From: Niabella aurantiaca DSM 17617
GTDB lineage: Bacteria > Bacteroidota > Bacteroidia > Chitinophagales > Chitinophagaceae
Assembly (NCBI RefSeq): GCF_000374125.1
Contig: NZ_KB893627.1
Location: 62,001 to 126,000, forward strand
Direction of reading: 5' to 3'
Length of the DNA: 64,000 nt
The notes beneath the pieces were generated by a model. That model did no database searches and was not told the origin of the DNA. It saw nothing but the letters and a program-made list of their open reading frames with translations. The position numbers were made by a program, and so were the translations under genes. This document shows, piece by piece, positions 9,211 through 17,911 of the stretch (the first letter of the stretch is position 1; each line of letters begins with the position of its first letter).

Positions 9211-10638
9211 TTATACGATCGTTCCAAATAATGTTGCCTGGGTACAATCATCGATCCTCACCAGCACATAATCGCCTTTTTTATGAGCCGCATTCTCCTG
9301 TTTGGAAAAGATCACCACTTTGTTCTGGGAGTTGCGGCCTACCCATTGCTCACTGCTGCGCTTGCTGTCGCCATCGATCAGCACTTTATAGGGTTTACCG
9401 ATATCCTTTTTATAATCGTTTAGCGACAGCTGGTTTTGTTTTTCGATGATCTCCTGCAGCCGTTTCTTTTTCAGCTCCAGCGGAATATCATCTTTATACC
9501 GGCGTTGTGCCAGTGTGCCGGGCCGTTCGCTATAATAGAACATATACCCGTATACGTAGTTGCTGTAATCCATGATGGACAGGGTATCCTGGTGATCCTG
9601 ATCGGTTTCCGAGCAAAAGCCGGCAATGATGTCGGATGTGATGCTGCAATCCGGCAGGAGCTCCCGGATCCGGTCTACTTTCTTCATGTACCATTCGCGG
9701 GTATACGTACGGTTCATCAGCTGCAGCACGCGTGTGGAGCCGCTTTGGACGGGGAGGTGGATGCACTTGCAGATGTTTTCGTATGCGGCCATGGTATGCA
9801 GTACATCATCGGTAATGTCTTTGGGGTGCGAAGTGGAAAACCGTACCCTTAATTCGGGGGAGATCAGTGCCACCTGCTCCAGCAGGGTTGCAAAACTTAC
9901 GGCATCGGCCTCCGTTCCGCTCCCGGGAATATAATGATACGAATCTACATTTTGCCCCAGCAGGGTAACCTCCTTATATCCTTTGTCAAAAAGATCCCGG
10001 CACTCGTTGATGATGCTTTCTGCATCGCGGCTGCGCTCCCGGCCTCTTGTGAATGGTACCACACAAAAAGAGCACATATTGTTACAGCCGCGCATGATGC
10101 TGACAAATGCGCTGACGCCATTGCTGTTCAGGCGCACAGGCGCGATATCGGCATAGGTCTCTTCGCGGCTCAGCAGCACATTTACACTTTTTTGCCCGTC
10201 ATTGGCTTCATTTACCAGGCGGGGAAGGCTGCGGTAGGCATCCGGCCCTACCACGATATCTACCAGCTTTTCTTCCTCAAGAAACTTTGATTTGAGGCGT
10301 TCCGCCATACATCCCAATACGCCAATAAGAGTACCGGGCCGGCCTGTTTTCAGTCTTTTGAAGTCGGTAAGCCGTTTGCGAACGGTTTGCTCGGCCTTTT
10401 CACGGATCGAGCAGGTATTGATAAAGATAAGATCCGCCTCTTCCACATTACGGGTGGCCCCAAAGCCTTCCTTGTTTAAAATGGCCGCAACCACCTCGCT
10501 GTCTGCAAAATTCATCTGGCAGCCATAGCTTTCAATATAAAACCGTTTCCGGTAGCTGTTAGGGTCATCTTTAAAGGGTGCAAACTGTTCTCCCTGACGT
10601 GCCTCGTCGTGCACCTTTGCTGTGGCTAAATCTAACAT
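9211..10638 (-). CDS. miaB: tRNA-2-methylthio-N6-dimethylallyladenosine synthase MiaB
   Basis: Radical SAM methylthiotransferase modifying A37 of tRNAs that read UNN codons. It has 475 residues with the N-terminal MTTase domain ([33 protein letters not shown]) carrying three cluster-binding cysteines. The radical SAM triad is in [15 protein letters not shown], and a C-terminal TRAM domain follows. The start is the ATG at 10638: the upstream TTG at 10665 lies inside a TATCTTTG promoter box and cannot be translated from that promoter. It is apparently monocistronic, with the toxin remnant downstream. Confidence 0.96.
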   Translation of the reverse strand: MLDLATAKVHDEARQGEQFAPFKDDPNSYRKRFYIESYGCQMNFADSEVVAAILNKEGFGATRNVEEADLIFINTCSIREKAEQTVRKRLTDFKRLKTGRPGTLIGVLGCMAERLKSKFLEEEKLVDIVVGPDAYRSLPRLVNEANDGQKSVNVLLSREETYADIAPVRLNSNGVSAFVSIMRGCNNMCSFCVVPFTRGRERSRDAESIINECRDLFDKGYKEVTLLGQNVDSYHYIPGSGTEADAVSFATLLEQVALISPELRVRFSTSHPKDITDDVLHTMAAYENICKCIHLPVQSGSTRVLQLMNRTYTREWYMKKVDRIRELLPDCSITSDIIAGFCSETDQDHQDTLSIMDYSNYVYGYMFYYSERPGTLAQRRYKDDIPLELKKKRLQEIIEKQNQLSLNDYKKDIGKPYKVLIDGDSKRSSEQWVGRNSQNKVVIFSKQENAAHKKGDYVLVRIDDCTQATLFGTIV

Positions 10639-10662
10639 ACTGTATTCGTTCTTATGAAATTG

Positions 10663-10670
10663 CAAAGATA
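10663..10670 (-). promoter_or_regulatory. TATCTTTG -7 promoter box for miaB
   Basis: A perfect match to the Bacteroidota -7 box TAnnTTTG on the minus strand, 25 bp before the miaB ATG. No good TTG -33 box is seen at the usual spacing. Confidence 0.6.
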
Positions 10671-10815
10671 GGTAAATCTGTTGGTTGTATGACAGTATGG
10701 CAGGGATGAAATGTTAATTTTGGGCATGGAACTACCGGCGCCCGCTTTCAGTATGTGCGATGGCCCGCCGTTTGGATCCCATGGCTGGCCGTAGCCCGAT
10801 CCTCAGACCTTCCCT

Positions 10816-11493
10816 TTAGAACTCCTTGGGCAGGAACAATTTATATTTTTCCAGGATCTTTCCGTTGGCGTAGAGCTCAAAGTTGATATACCCCGCTTTA
10901 TAAAAATAGGACCGGTCCAGCTTAAACCGTTTCTCCCTGACGTCTTTCAGCTCAAACAGCGGCTGGTAATTTTCGTTAAAGAACTTAATGTCATATTTCC
11001 GGGAATCCATCGGCAGCTCCACACGCACGTAGCGGTCCGGGGTCATAAAGATATACTTCGACTGCACAAACCCCGCCGGAAGAAAATCGGCCGTTTGGGA
11101 AGGCGGGTTGTTATTGGGGTTTACGTCGTTATAGGAGCCTGCCACTCCGGAGGTATCGACCATCGGACGTTTCGCCTTCGTCATTACATACCGGGCCCCG
11201 TCCAGCAATACATATACCCGGTAATACATGCTGTCATTTGGAGGATTCGGATCCGAAACCCCATTGTCTTTCAGGTTGGGGTCGGGCGGTGCGCCAATGG
11301 ACTGAAAATACCGGCTGCTGTCGTACGAGCGCTGCACGGAGATCATCTTTACCGAGGGGAAATTATGCGTCCAGGAAACTACAACACGCTTGCCTACTTT
11401 GATTACCGAAAAATCTTTGGGAAGGTCTTCCTGGCCAAACGAAAAATTGCTGATTACAGATCCGATCAAGAGTAACAAAACTATTTTTTTCAT
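10816..11493 (-). CDS. hypothetical secreted protein
   Basis: A 225-residue exported protein I do not recognise as a named family. The start is placed at the ATG at 11493, which opens a clean signal peptide (MKKIVLLLLIGSVISNFSFG/Q) and lies after the TATCTTTG box at 11531-11538; a longer frame begins at 11529. The mature part begins with a fibronectin-III-like segment (VIKVGKRVVVSWTHNF), then a Pro/Asn-rich linker near residues 120-135 (DVNPNNNPPSQ), then a beta-rich C-terminal half. It stands alone between miaB and the PLP enzyme. A surface or periplasmic accessory role is possible; nothing indicates an enzyme. Confidence 0.75.
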   Translation of the reverse strand: MKKIVLLLLIGSVISNFSFGQEDLPKDFSVIKVGKRVVVSWTHNFPSVKMISVQRSYDSSRYFQSIGAPPDPNLKDNGVSDPNPPNDSMYYRVYVLLDGARYVMTKAKRPMVDTSGVAGSYNDVNPNNNPPSQTADFLPAGFVQSKYIFMTPDRYVRVELPMDSRKYDIKFFNENYQPLFELKDVREKRFKLDRSYFYKAGYINFELYANGKILEKYKLFLPKEF

Positions 11494-11530
11494 ATCCTGT
11501 GCGCGGTCTCTTCTGTTTTTTTGATTCAAA

Positions 11531-11538
11531 CAAAGATA
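11531..11538 (-). promoter_or_regulatory. TATCTTTG -7 promoter box
   Basis: Exact TAnnTTTG match on the minus strand, 37 bp before the ATG of the secreted hypothetical gene. Confidence 0.55.
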
Positions 11539-11557
11539 GGGCCGCCGGCCGGAATCC

Positions 11558-12430
11558 TTAAAAAATTAACGTTCCTTTTGGCAGCGAGCGATTTCCCTGC
11601 AACCCGCCGCTATGGATCACCAGTACATTGCGGCTGTTTTTAAGATCCTCCTCCAGCAGGGCCTTTACCCCGTAAAAAAGCTTGGCGGTGTACACAAAGT
11701 CGGTAGGGATCCCGGTTTGATCATACAGCTCATTCATAAAACGAATGAGCCGGGTATTGTATTTTGCATAGCCTCCAAAATGAAAGTCGGGGTTGAGGAA
11801 GTAGGGCCGATGGTCCTCCGGAAGGAGCGCATCGATTTCCTGCGTGATGCTTTTGTGATTTTTTAAGACACTGAAGCCGGTTACCGCAGTGCTGCCGGCT
11901 GCCGGCTGCAGCAGCCCGGCCAGCATGGTACCGGTACCAACGGCACAGCAGATATGGTCAAACGGTCCGGGGGGAACCGGGATGGTAGCGGCGCCCTGCA
12001 TCCCCAATATGCCGTAACCACCTTCGGGGATCACCAGCCAGTCGTCGCCGGCAAACGGTGCCGGAAGCTGTTTTTGCTGATAGGCTCCGCGTGTAATAAA
12101 ATGCAGCTCCATGCCCCGGGTTGCGGCATCCGTAAGGGTTTGGGAATAGAGCCGGGGCGCTTCGCCACGAATGATGCCGGCACAGCGGATGCCCTCCAGC
12201 CTGCAGGCCGCAGCAGTGGCCAGAATGTGGTTGGAGTAGGCTCCTCCAAATGTAACAATGCTTTTACCCTGCGTTCTGGCGGCTTCAAGGTAAAAGCGCA
12301 GTTTGTACCATTTATTGCCGCTGATCAGCGGGTGTACCCGGTCAAGCCGGAGCACATGCACCTTTGTGGTGGCATTGCCCAGCCAGGGTACAGGCATTAA
12401 AGTGGCTAAATCTTCCTGAATTGCTTCCAT
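11558..12430 (-). CDS. D-cysteine desulfhydrase / ACC deaminase-like PLP enzyme
   Basis: Fold-type II pyridoxal-phosphate enzyme of 290 residues in the tryptophan synthase beta superfamily. It shows the PLP lysine motif SGNKWYKLRF, the substrate/phosphate segment TFGGAYSNHILATAAACR, and the glycine-rich VGTGTMLAGLL loop. The family includes D-cysteine desulfhydrase and 1-aminocyclopropane-1-carboxylate deaminase, which cannot be told apart by eye here. The start at 12430 (MEAIQEDLATLMPVPW) is preferred to the longer frame from 12514, which would read through the divergent gene's promoter. Its 5' end faces the nucleotidyltransferase gene across about 110 bp. Confidence 0.85.
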   Translation of the reverse strand: MEAIQEDLATLMPVPWLGNATTKVHVLRLDRVHPLISGNKWYKLRFYLEAARTQGKSIVTFGGAYSNHILATAAACRLEGIRCAGIIRGEAPRLYSQTLTDAATRGMELHFITRGAYQQKQLPAPFAGDDWLVIPEGGYGILGMQGAATIPVPPGPFDHICCAVGTGTMLAGLLQPAAGSTAVTGFSVLKNHKSITQEIDALLPEDHRPYFLNPDFHFGGYAKYNTRLIRFMNELYDQTGIPTDFVYTAKLFYGVKALLEEDLKNSRNVLVIHSGGLQGNRSLPKGTLIF

Positions 12431-12481
12431 CGCTGCGATAATCCGGTGTGCCGGTCCGATACATCGGATGGCTAATTTACC

Positions 12482-12489
12482 TATTTTTG
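12482..12489 (+). promoter_or_regulatory. TATTTTTG -7 promoter box for the nucleotidyltransferase gene
   Basis: Match to TAnnTTTG on the plus strand, 53 bp before the ATG at 12543, in the short gap between divergent genes. Confidence 0.45.
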
Positions 12490-12542
12490 AGATCTCGTTA
12501 AGTAAATATATCAATCCGATAGAAGACGTAAAAAAAAATTGA

Positions 12543-13439
12543 ATGAAACCAACATTAGTGATCTTAGCTGCCGGTATGGCATCCCGTTACGGAAGTATGA
12601 AACAGGTGGAGGCCTTTGGCCCTTCAGGAGAAACCATTATGGATTATTCCATCGCCGATGCCATCAAGGCCGGCTTTGGTAAAATTGTTTTTTTGATCCG
12701 GAAGCAGTTTGAAGCCAATTTCCGGGAACTGTTTGCCTCCAAGCTGGATGGTAAGGTGAATTATGAATTTGCTTTCCAGGAGCTGGATATGTTCCTCGAT
12801 GGAGCGGAAATACCGGCAGAACGCACCAAGCCCTGGGGAACCGGCCATGCGGTACTGAGCACACAAACAGTAGTGGACGAGCCGTTTGCGGTGATCAACG
12901 CCGATGATTTTTATGGTGCGGATGCCTTTAAAAAAGCATATACGTTTCTGACCACAGGCGTTGATGAAAAAACGTACGCAGTTGTCGGATACAATATCAT
13001 GAATACCCTGTCGGACCACGGCACGGTGAACAGGGGCGTGTGCGGACTGGATGCGAAAGGCAACCTGCAAAGTGTTGTAGAGCGGTATAATATTGCGGCA
13101 AACGGAGAGGTGGTTGTTTCTGACGATGGCCTGGAACCCCGGGAACTTCCCAAAGACACTACGGTTTCTATGAATTTCTGGTGCTTTCATCCCTCCATCT
13201 ATGAATGGTATGCGGTACAGTTCAAAGAATTTATAAAAGAATACCTGAACGTTCCCAAATCGGAGTTCCTGATCCCGGCAGTTGTGGATCATTTTATCAA
13301 AGAAGGAGGCGTGGTTAAAGTGATCAAGACCGACGCGCCCTGGTTTGGAGTTACCTACAAAGAAGATGCGCCTGCGGTACAAAAGCAACTGAATGACCTG
13401 ATCGGGAAGGGGGAATACAGCAATAATCTCTGGGGGTAG
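12543..13439 (+). CDS. sugar-phosphate nucleotidyltransferase family protein
   Basis: A 298-residue GT-A-like nucleotidyltransferase. The N-terminal nucleotide-binding signature LAAGMASRYGSMKQ replaces the classical GxGTRLxPxT, and the metal-binding Asp pair is in NADDFYG (about residue 120). The later segment TVSMNFWCFHPSIYEW is typical of this uncharacterised Bacteroidota branch of the NTP_transferase family. It probably makes a nucleotide sugar from a sugar 1-phosphate; the substrate is not deducible. It is a single gene divergent from the PLP enzyme, with an A-rich leader and no Shine-Dalgarno box. Confidence 0.85.
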   Translation: MKPTLVILAAGMASRYGSMKQVEAFGPSGETIMDYSIADAIKAGFGKIVFLIRKQFEANFRELFASKLDGKVNYEFAFQELDMFLDGAEIPAERTKPWGTGHAVLSTQTVVDEPFAVINADDFYGADAFKKAYTFLTTGVDEKTYAVVGYNIMNTLSDHGTVNRGVCGLDAKGNLQSVVERYNIAANGEVVVSDDGLEPRELPKDTTVSMNFWCFHPSIYEWYAVQFKEFIKEYLNVPKSEFLIPAVVDHFIKEGGVVKVIKTDAPWFGVTYKEDAPAVQKQLNDLIGKGEYSNNLWG

Positions 13440-13850
13440 CCGGTCCCTGGTGAGCATTCATATTGGAGCGGTTGTATCAAAAGGCGTTTTATTGCGCATT
13501 GCTGTTCTGAATTTCGGCCCCCGGACGGGCGTTCAGGATCCATTGACGGATAACCATTTTAGAAACCGGAACGATCCCGGTTGTTATCGGAACGGCAGGG
13601 CAATGCGGACTTTTGATATAACCCTTTTTTGTGTGCTGATCGGCGCAAACACGACGGGGGTAGCTGTTCACATTACGGGCATGGAAGACAAGGGGGATTG
13701 CCGGAGACCTATGGAGAAACAATCGGAAAGGCAGGTAAGGGGCTATTGCATAAAATTCAGCATGCTGAAAGATAGAAATACTTGATATGCCTGAAGCCGC
13801 GGTACCGGGCGGGATTGAGCAGGCCGTCAACAATAAAAAGTAAAAAAAAT
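13440..13850. other. non-coding gap
   Basis: About 410 bp with overlapping short frames on both strands (up to 126 codons on the minus strand) but no recognisable product. One small inverted repeat, AACCGG-N7-CCGGTT, lies near 13564-13582 with no T-tract. Nothing else was seen. Confidence 0.45.
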
Positions 13851-14426
13851 ATGGGGAAAGTAATTTCATTTATGCATGTTTCGCTTGACGGTTTTGTAGC
13901 CGGTCCAAACGGAGAACTCAACTGGGCTAAGGTGGATGAAGAACTCTTTGACTATGTTGGTAAGCGGATAAGCGAAGGCGACACTGCATTATATGGACGG
14001 GTCACCTATCAGATGATGGAAAGTTACTGGCCTTCCGCAGGAGACAAACCAACAGCGACCAAGCACGATATTGAACATTCAAAATGGTATAAGGATGTTC
14101 ATAAAGTTGTTTTATCAAAAACAATGAAGGATGCTGCATTGACGAACACGACAATTATCAGCGACAATATTTCAGACGGTATACATGCAATAAAACAAAA
14201 ATCGGATAAGGACATCTTGCTTTTTGGCAGTCCGACAGCAACACATGCACTTATACAACAGGACTTAATTGACGGCTACTGGTTATTCGTTAATCCGGTC
14301 ATCCTCGGACGGGGCATTCCGTTGTTTACGGATATCAGCGGCCCCATAAAACTAAAATTGTTGTCAACTACACGGCAATTTTCCAGTGGCGTAACTGAAT
14401 TGAATTATGAAGTAGACAGATCATGA
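13851..14426 (+). CDS. RibD C-terminal / dihydrofolate reductase-family protein
   Basis: A 191-residue NADPH-dependent reductase-like protein with MHVSLDGFVAGPNGELNW at the N-terminus, the GRVTYQMMESYWP segment, and the C-terminal nucleotide-binding patterns DILLFGSPTATHALI and NPVILGRGIPLF. These are typical of stand-alone RibD_C (YwjB/YyaP-like) proteins, whose substrates are mostly unknown. The ATG at 13851 is used because homologues begin a few residues before the SLDGF motif; the frame is open from 13782. Codon use is visibly more AT-rich than in the neighbours (many ACA, TTA, AAA), which hints at recent acquisition. Confidence 0.85.
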   Translation: MGKVISFMHVSLDGFVAGPNGELNWAKVDEELFDYVGKRISEGDTALYGRVTYQMMESYWPSAGDKPTATKHDIEHSKWYKDVHKVVLSKTMKDAALTNTTIISDNISDGIHAIKQKSDKDILLFGSPTATHALIQQDLIDGYWLFVNPVILGRGIPLFTDISGPIKLKLLSTTRQFSSGVTELNYEVDRS

Positions 14427-14580
14427 TAACGGACGGATAGCAAGCTATTGCAAAAAGCGGGATTGGGCAGAAGCGTAAAATTCAATTCCCATTCTTCGGC
14501 TGAACTTCAGTGCTGAAAATTCCCGCCTCCGGCAATACCACCGGATATAAGAGTACCCAAAACTGCGAAGCAAACAGCTC

Positions 14581-15045
14581 TTATAAAGATGTATAGACGG
14601 CTTCCGGCAGGAACGGACTGGCATCACCGTTGTTTTTGATAATGTCGCGTACAATGGTGGAGGCCACGGAAGTATATTTAGGCTCCCCGGTAAGAAAGAT
14701 CGTTTCAATGGTTGGATCTAAAGTCCGGTTGGCATCTGCAATGGTCTTTTCATACTCGAAATCGCTTACATAACGGATACCGCGTAAAATAAACCCCGCG
14801 CCTATTTCCTTGCAAAAGTTTACGGTAAGCCCCTCGTACATTGCACCTTCAATACGCGAGCTGTCGGGGAAGATATCCTTTATCCAGGTCAATCGCTTTT
14901 CTGCGCTGAACATCGGGCTTTTTGAGGTATTGATCCCGATCCCTACCACGATTTTATCAAACAAAGGCAGCGCCCGGTTGATGATGTCCACATGCCCCAG
15001 GGTAATGGGGTCAAAAGTTCCGGGAAACAGGCAGATTCTTGACAT
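14581..15045 (-). CDS. coaD: pantetheine-phosphate adenylyltransferase
   Basis: Penultimate enzyme of coenzyme A synthesis, joining 4'-phosphopantetheine and ATP to give dephospho-CoA in the cytoplasm. It has 154 residues, the normal CoaD length, with the nucleotidyltransferase motif FPGTFDPITLGH at residues 7-18, the substrate segment GFILRGIRYVSDFEYE, and the ATP-binding motif VASTIVRDI near the C-terminus. It starts 21 bp after the pyrB stop codon on the same strand, so the two probably share the pyrB promoter. Confidence 0.96.
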   Translation of the reverse strand: MSRICLFPGTFDPITLGHVDIINRALPLFDKIVVGIGINTSKSPMFSAEKRLTWIKDIFPDSSRIEGAMYEGLTVNFCKEIGAGFILRGIRYVSDFEYEKTIADANRTLDPTIETIFLTGEPKYTSVASTIVRDIIKNNGDASPFLPEAVYTSL

Positions 15046-15066
15046 GGTACCAGATTAAATACGCTG

Positions 15067-15993
15067 TTATTGATTTTTATTGGAAAGCAAATATAAGACC
15101 GCCATCCTTACCGCTACGCCATTTTCTACCTGCTGCAGGATGATGGACTGCCCGGAGTCCGCCACGTCGCTGTCCAGCTCCACGCCCCGGTTGATAGGGC
15201 CGGGATGCATGATCACAATATCTTTTTTCAGACCCTCCAGCAGTTTGCGGCTGATGCCATAGGAAAGGTTGTATTCCCGGAGTGATGAAAAGAGTACCTG
15301 GTTCTGCCGCTCCAGCTGAATGCGCAGTACATTGGCCACATCGCACCAGTTGAGGGTTTCCTGTAAATTATAGTTTACGCTTACGCCAAACGCTTCTTCA
15401 ATGTATTTGGGTACAAGGGTAGGGGGACCGCAAACAGTGACCTTTGCGCCCATTTTGGTGAGGAGGTACATATTGCTCATGGCCACACGGCTGTGCATGA
15501 TGTCGCCGATGATGGCCACTTTTGTGCCGTTCAGCGTTCCGATCTTTTCCCGGATCGAGAATGCGTCCAGCAGCCCCTGGGTGGGGTGCTCATTGATCCC
15601 GTCCCCGGCGTTGACAATGGCGGCCGGGATATGCCGGGCCAGAAAATGAGGGGCACCGGTGGCGCTGTGCCGCATCACCACCATATCCACTTTCATGGAC
15701 AGGATATTGTTGACGGTGTCGAGAAGGGTTTCTCCTTTGGAAACGGAAGACCCCGACGCTGTAAAATTGATGGTATCGGCCGACAGCCTTTTCTCGGCCA
15801 GTTCAAATGAAATGCGGGTCCGGGTTGAGTTTTCGTAAAACAGGTTTACGATGGTTATATCTCTTAAGGAAGGAACTTTCTTAACCGGTCGCTGTAAAAC
15901 TTCTTTAAACTGTGCTGCTGTATCTAAAAAAAGGGAAATGTCCTCTTTTGTGAGGTCTTTAATACCCAATAAATGTTTGGTGGAAAGCTTCAT
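15067..15993 (-). CDS. pyrB: aspartate carbamoyltransferase catalytic subunit
   Basis: Catalyses carbamoyl phosphate plus aspartate to carbamoyl aspartate, the first committed step of pyrimidine synthesis. From the ATG at 15993 it has 308 residues, exactly the usual catalytic-chain length; the same frame is open further upstream to 16230 but that part is not conserved. Key motifs are ENSTRTRISFE (carbamoyl phosphate binding), GDGINEHPTQGLLD, GDIMHSRVAMSN and MHPGPINRGVE. No pyrI regulatory gene is adjacent. A TATCTTTG box ends only 7 bp before the ATG, implying a leaderless or near-leaderless message. coaD follows in the same operon. Confidence 0.96.
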   Translation of the reverse strand: MKLSTKHLLGIKDLTKEDISLFLDTAAQFKEVLQRPVKKVPSLRDITIVNLFYENSTRTRISFELAEKRLSADTINFTASGSSVSKGETLLDTVNNILSMKVDMVVMRHSATGAPHFLARHIPAAIVNAGDGINEHPTQGLLDAFSIREKIGTLNGTKVAIIGDIMHSRVAMSNMYLLTKMGAKVTVCGPPTLVPKYIEEAFGVSVNYNLQETLNWCDVANVLRIQLERQNQVLFSSLREYNLSYGISRKLLEGLKKDIVIMHPGPINRGVELDSDVADSGQSIILQQVENGVAVRMAVLYLLSNKNQ

Positions 15994-16000
15994 TAAAGGG

Positions 16001-16008
16001 CAAAGATA
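16001..16008 (-). promoter_or_regulatory. TATCTTTG -7 promoter box for pyrB
   Basis: Exact TAnnTTTG match; its last G is 7 bp from the A of the pyrB start codon, so transcription should start at or within a few bases of the ATG. Confidence 0.6.
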
Positions 16009-16217
16009 AGATAAATCAGCTGAATATTGCAAACGCGAAAGCCCGTTTGCGGCGGCAAAATAACAAGGTATGGTGTACGAATACAGGAATGGCTGCCGCG
16101 AAGGGCCCAGTTCAATCCGGGTATCTTGTAGCGCTATTGTTGCTGCTGGTTTTATGGCACGCCCGGATAAGCGCTGCGGCGAAAGGATATTCAATTTCCA
16201 GGGACATAGCGACCGGA

Positions 16218-16244
16218 ATTTTGTTTTCAAAATGAAAACAAAAT
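16218..16244. repeat. perfect 11-bp inverted repeat between pyrB and tRNA-Gly
   Basis: ATTTTGTTTTC and GAAAACAAAAT separated by AAAAT. The arms are perfect and AT-rich. There is no T-run beyond the stem on either strand apart from those within it, so an operator or protein-binding palindrome is as plausible as a terminator. Confidence 0.6.
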
Positions 16245-16274
16245 GGCACCCTTGAACCGAATATTAAAAATAAG

Positions 16275-16347
16275 AGCGGAAGACCGGACTCGAACCGGCT
16301 ACCTGCAGCTTGGGAAGCTGCCGCTCTACCAGGTGAGCTACTTCCGC
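16275..16347 (-). tRNA. tRNA-Gly (anticodon CCC)
   Basis: A 73-nt cloverleaf on the minus strand. The acceptor GCGGAAG pairs with CTTCCGC, the D-stem is GCTC/GAGC, the anticodon stem is GCAGC/GCTGC with loop TTCCCAA (anticodon CCC, reading GGG), and the T-arm has the loop TTCGAGT. The discriminator is T, as expected for glycine. The 3' CCA is not encoded. Confidence 0.95.
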
Positions 16348-16741
16348 TTTTTGAACGGGCGTAAATATACTTTATATTCAGATAAAACAAACAGGTCGTC
16401 AATTTTTTGTTGCCGCCGGCTCTACTTCGGGTAAGTTGAGGCGTATAAAAAGCCCCGGGTCCGATCCCGGAGATAACAGGATTTCATGTCATGGGGCAAG
16501 CGCCCAGGATACACGGATCCATACAGGAGCCTGTGAGCAATAACATCGCCCGGAAGGCAGTAGAAGTGGCTGTTGATTCTTGATTTTGATATCCGTTATG
16601 AACGGCATAAATCAGGCTTGCCCAATACACAGATCCTATAGAAAGACGGTGGCATCCATATGCAATAATACCTGTCGTTCTTCGCCCGGTATCTGGCTTA
16701 TATTATTCCTGATGCCCGCTTTTGCGTGCCGGTATTCACCG
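16348..16741. other. non-coding gap between tRNA-Gly and the DUF1080 gene
   Basis: About 390 bp with no convincing gene. It contains a short GC-rich palindromic piece near 16454-16475 (CCCCGGGTCCGATCCCGG) but no T-tract. Nothing else was seen. Confidence 0.4.
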
Positions 16742-17485
16742 TTATTCCAGTTCCCGAACCCAGATGTTCCGGAAGCTTACCGGATTGCCATGATCCTGCA
16801 GGATGAGGGGCTCTTTTTCTTTATGAAAGGTATTCGTGGGAATGCCGATGTATTGAGTGGCTCCCAGGATGGCCGCATTGTTTTGTACCAGCACCCCGTT
16901 GTGGATAACTGTAATCCTTCCCTGCGACTTTAAGGTACTGTCTTTATTAAAGCGTGGAGCGGTGAAAATGACATCGTAGGTCTGCCATTCCCCGGGTTTG
17001 CGGGAGGCATTGGCCAGCGGGATCAGTTGTTTGTAGATGCTGCCTGCCTGGCCATTGCTATAGGTGCGGTTCTTATAGCCGTCCAGCACCTGCAGCTCAT
17101 AGTTGCTCATTAAAAAGATACCGCTGTTGCCTCTTCCCTGTCCGTCTCCCTTTACTACTGCGGGTGTACGCCATTCAATATGCAGCTGGCAGTCGCCAAA
17201 GCTTTGTTTGGTGCGGATCGCTCCGGAGCCTTTGACCACGGTCATGGCTTTGTTCTCCACCTTCCAGGCCGCAGCTCCCTTGCCATCGGCTTTTTCCCAA
17301 TTGGAAAGATCAGAGCCGTCAAACAAAACAATGGCGTCGGAAGGGGGATCTGCGCTCGTTTGACCGGGCGTTACAATTCTTGGTTCAGGGTTCCATACTT
17401 CGGTGATTTTGGGATCGCCGTTTTGTGCATACAGAAAGGAACCTGCATAAAGGGCCGCAATCGCGAAACAAAGTTGCTTTTTCAT
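16742..17485 (-). CDS. DUF1080 (3-keto-disaccharide hydrolase-like) secreted protein
   Basis: A 247-residue exported protein with a signal peptide (MKKQLCFAIAALYAGSFLYA/Q). One DUF1080 concanavalin-like domain spans about residues 45-245: VLFDGSDLSNWEKADGKGAAAWKVENKAM, then FGDCQLHIEWRTP, RGNSGIFLMSNYELQVLDGY and GEWQTYDVIFTAPRF. DUF1080 proteins have been linked to hydrolysis of 3-keto sugars, and many are annotated as 3-keto-disaccharide hydrolases; the activity here is inference. The start at 17485 is chosen over the frame start at 17497 because it begins the signal peptide. No oxidoreductase partner is next to it. Confidence 0.9.
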   Translation of the reverse strand: MKKQLCFAIAALYAGSFLYAQNGDPKITEVWNPEPRIVTPGQTSADPPSDAIVLFDGSDLSNWEKADGKGAAAWKVENKAMTVVKGSGAIRTKQSFGDCQLHIEWRTPAVVKGDGQGRGNSGIFLMSNYELQVLDGYKNRTYSNGQAGSIYKQLIPLANASRKPGEWQTYDVIFTAPRFNKDSTLKSQGRITVIHNGVLVQNNAAILGATQYIGIPTNTFHKEKEPLILQDHGNPVSFRNIWVRELE

Positions 17486-17650
17486 GAATAAGAGCATTGT
17501 TTTAAATAAGAAGCAACTTACGCAATATCACTGAAAAGTAGCGGCACGCGCATCATTTTTTCTGATTTCCGATATGCTTTTGTTATGAGATAAAGGAATG
17601 GGGCCGGAATATCCGGTGGAAAACTGTCGCATGCCGGTTGCGGATCCTGC

Positions 17651-17911
17651 TCAGGAAAACCTATAAAAGGCTTTAAAAGCAAGATCCCTGGTTTCAGCAA
17701 TTTCCACTCCGTGCTCCCTGGCAGCAGATGCACACCAGTCGATATAGCGCTCCAGGTTATCCCGGGTACCGGAAGTGATCAGTGTTACCGTATTGTTTTT
17801 ATTGCTTTGCATTGTGCCGGTGATGCCCAGTTCCTCGGCCTTCAGCTGCAGGGCCTGTTGCAAAGCGGCGCGGATGGTATTGCCTTTGATGGTGATTTGC
17901 GTTGTGTTCAT
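17651..17911 (-). CDS. degenerate acylphosphatase-like protein lacking catalytic residues
   Basis: An 86-residue protein that aligns residue for residue with the true acylphosphatase encoded 380 bp upstream: TQITIKGNTIRAALQQ against KKITITGKVQGVFFRK, then GITGTMQSNKNNTVTL against GILGSVQNLPDGSVLI, then LERYIDWC against LQRFIDWC. The catalytic Arg (18) is Gln and the catalytic Asn (36) is Ser, and the phosphate-binding loop GxVQGVxxR is gone. The frame is intact and the fold is probably kept, so this looks like a duplicate that lost catalysis, perhaps retaining a binding role. It is separated from the paralogue by an unexplained 377-bp gap. Confidence 0.7.
   Translation of the reverse strand: MNTTQITIKGNTIRAALQQALQLKAEELGITGTMQSNKNNTVTLITSGTRDNLERYIDWCASAAREHGVEIAETRDLAFKAFYRFS

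Noticed and set aside
13489-13869. 126-codon minus-strand frame with a lipoprotein-like N-terminus
   Set aside because: The remainder has no conserved pattern and its start lies inside the RibD-like gene's 5' end. The hydrophobic start probably reflects the complement of the A-rich leader.
16047-16235. 62-codon plus-strand frame with a hydrophobic stretch upstream of pyrB
   Set aside because: It overlaps the region just upstream of pyrB and ends in the inverted repeat. A single hydrophobic run without start context or conservation is weak evidence.
17651-17911. Sequencing error creating the catalytic changes in the second acylphosphatase
   Set aside because: Both substitutions and the altered phosphate loop involve many codons within an intact frame, which a base-calling error would not produce.
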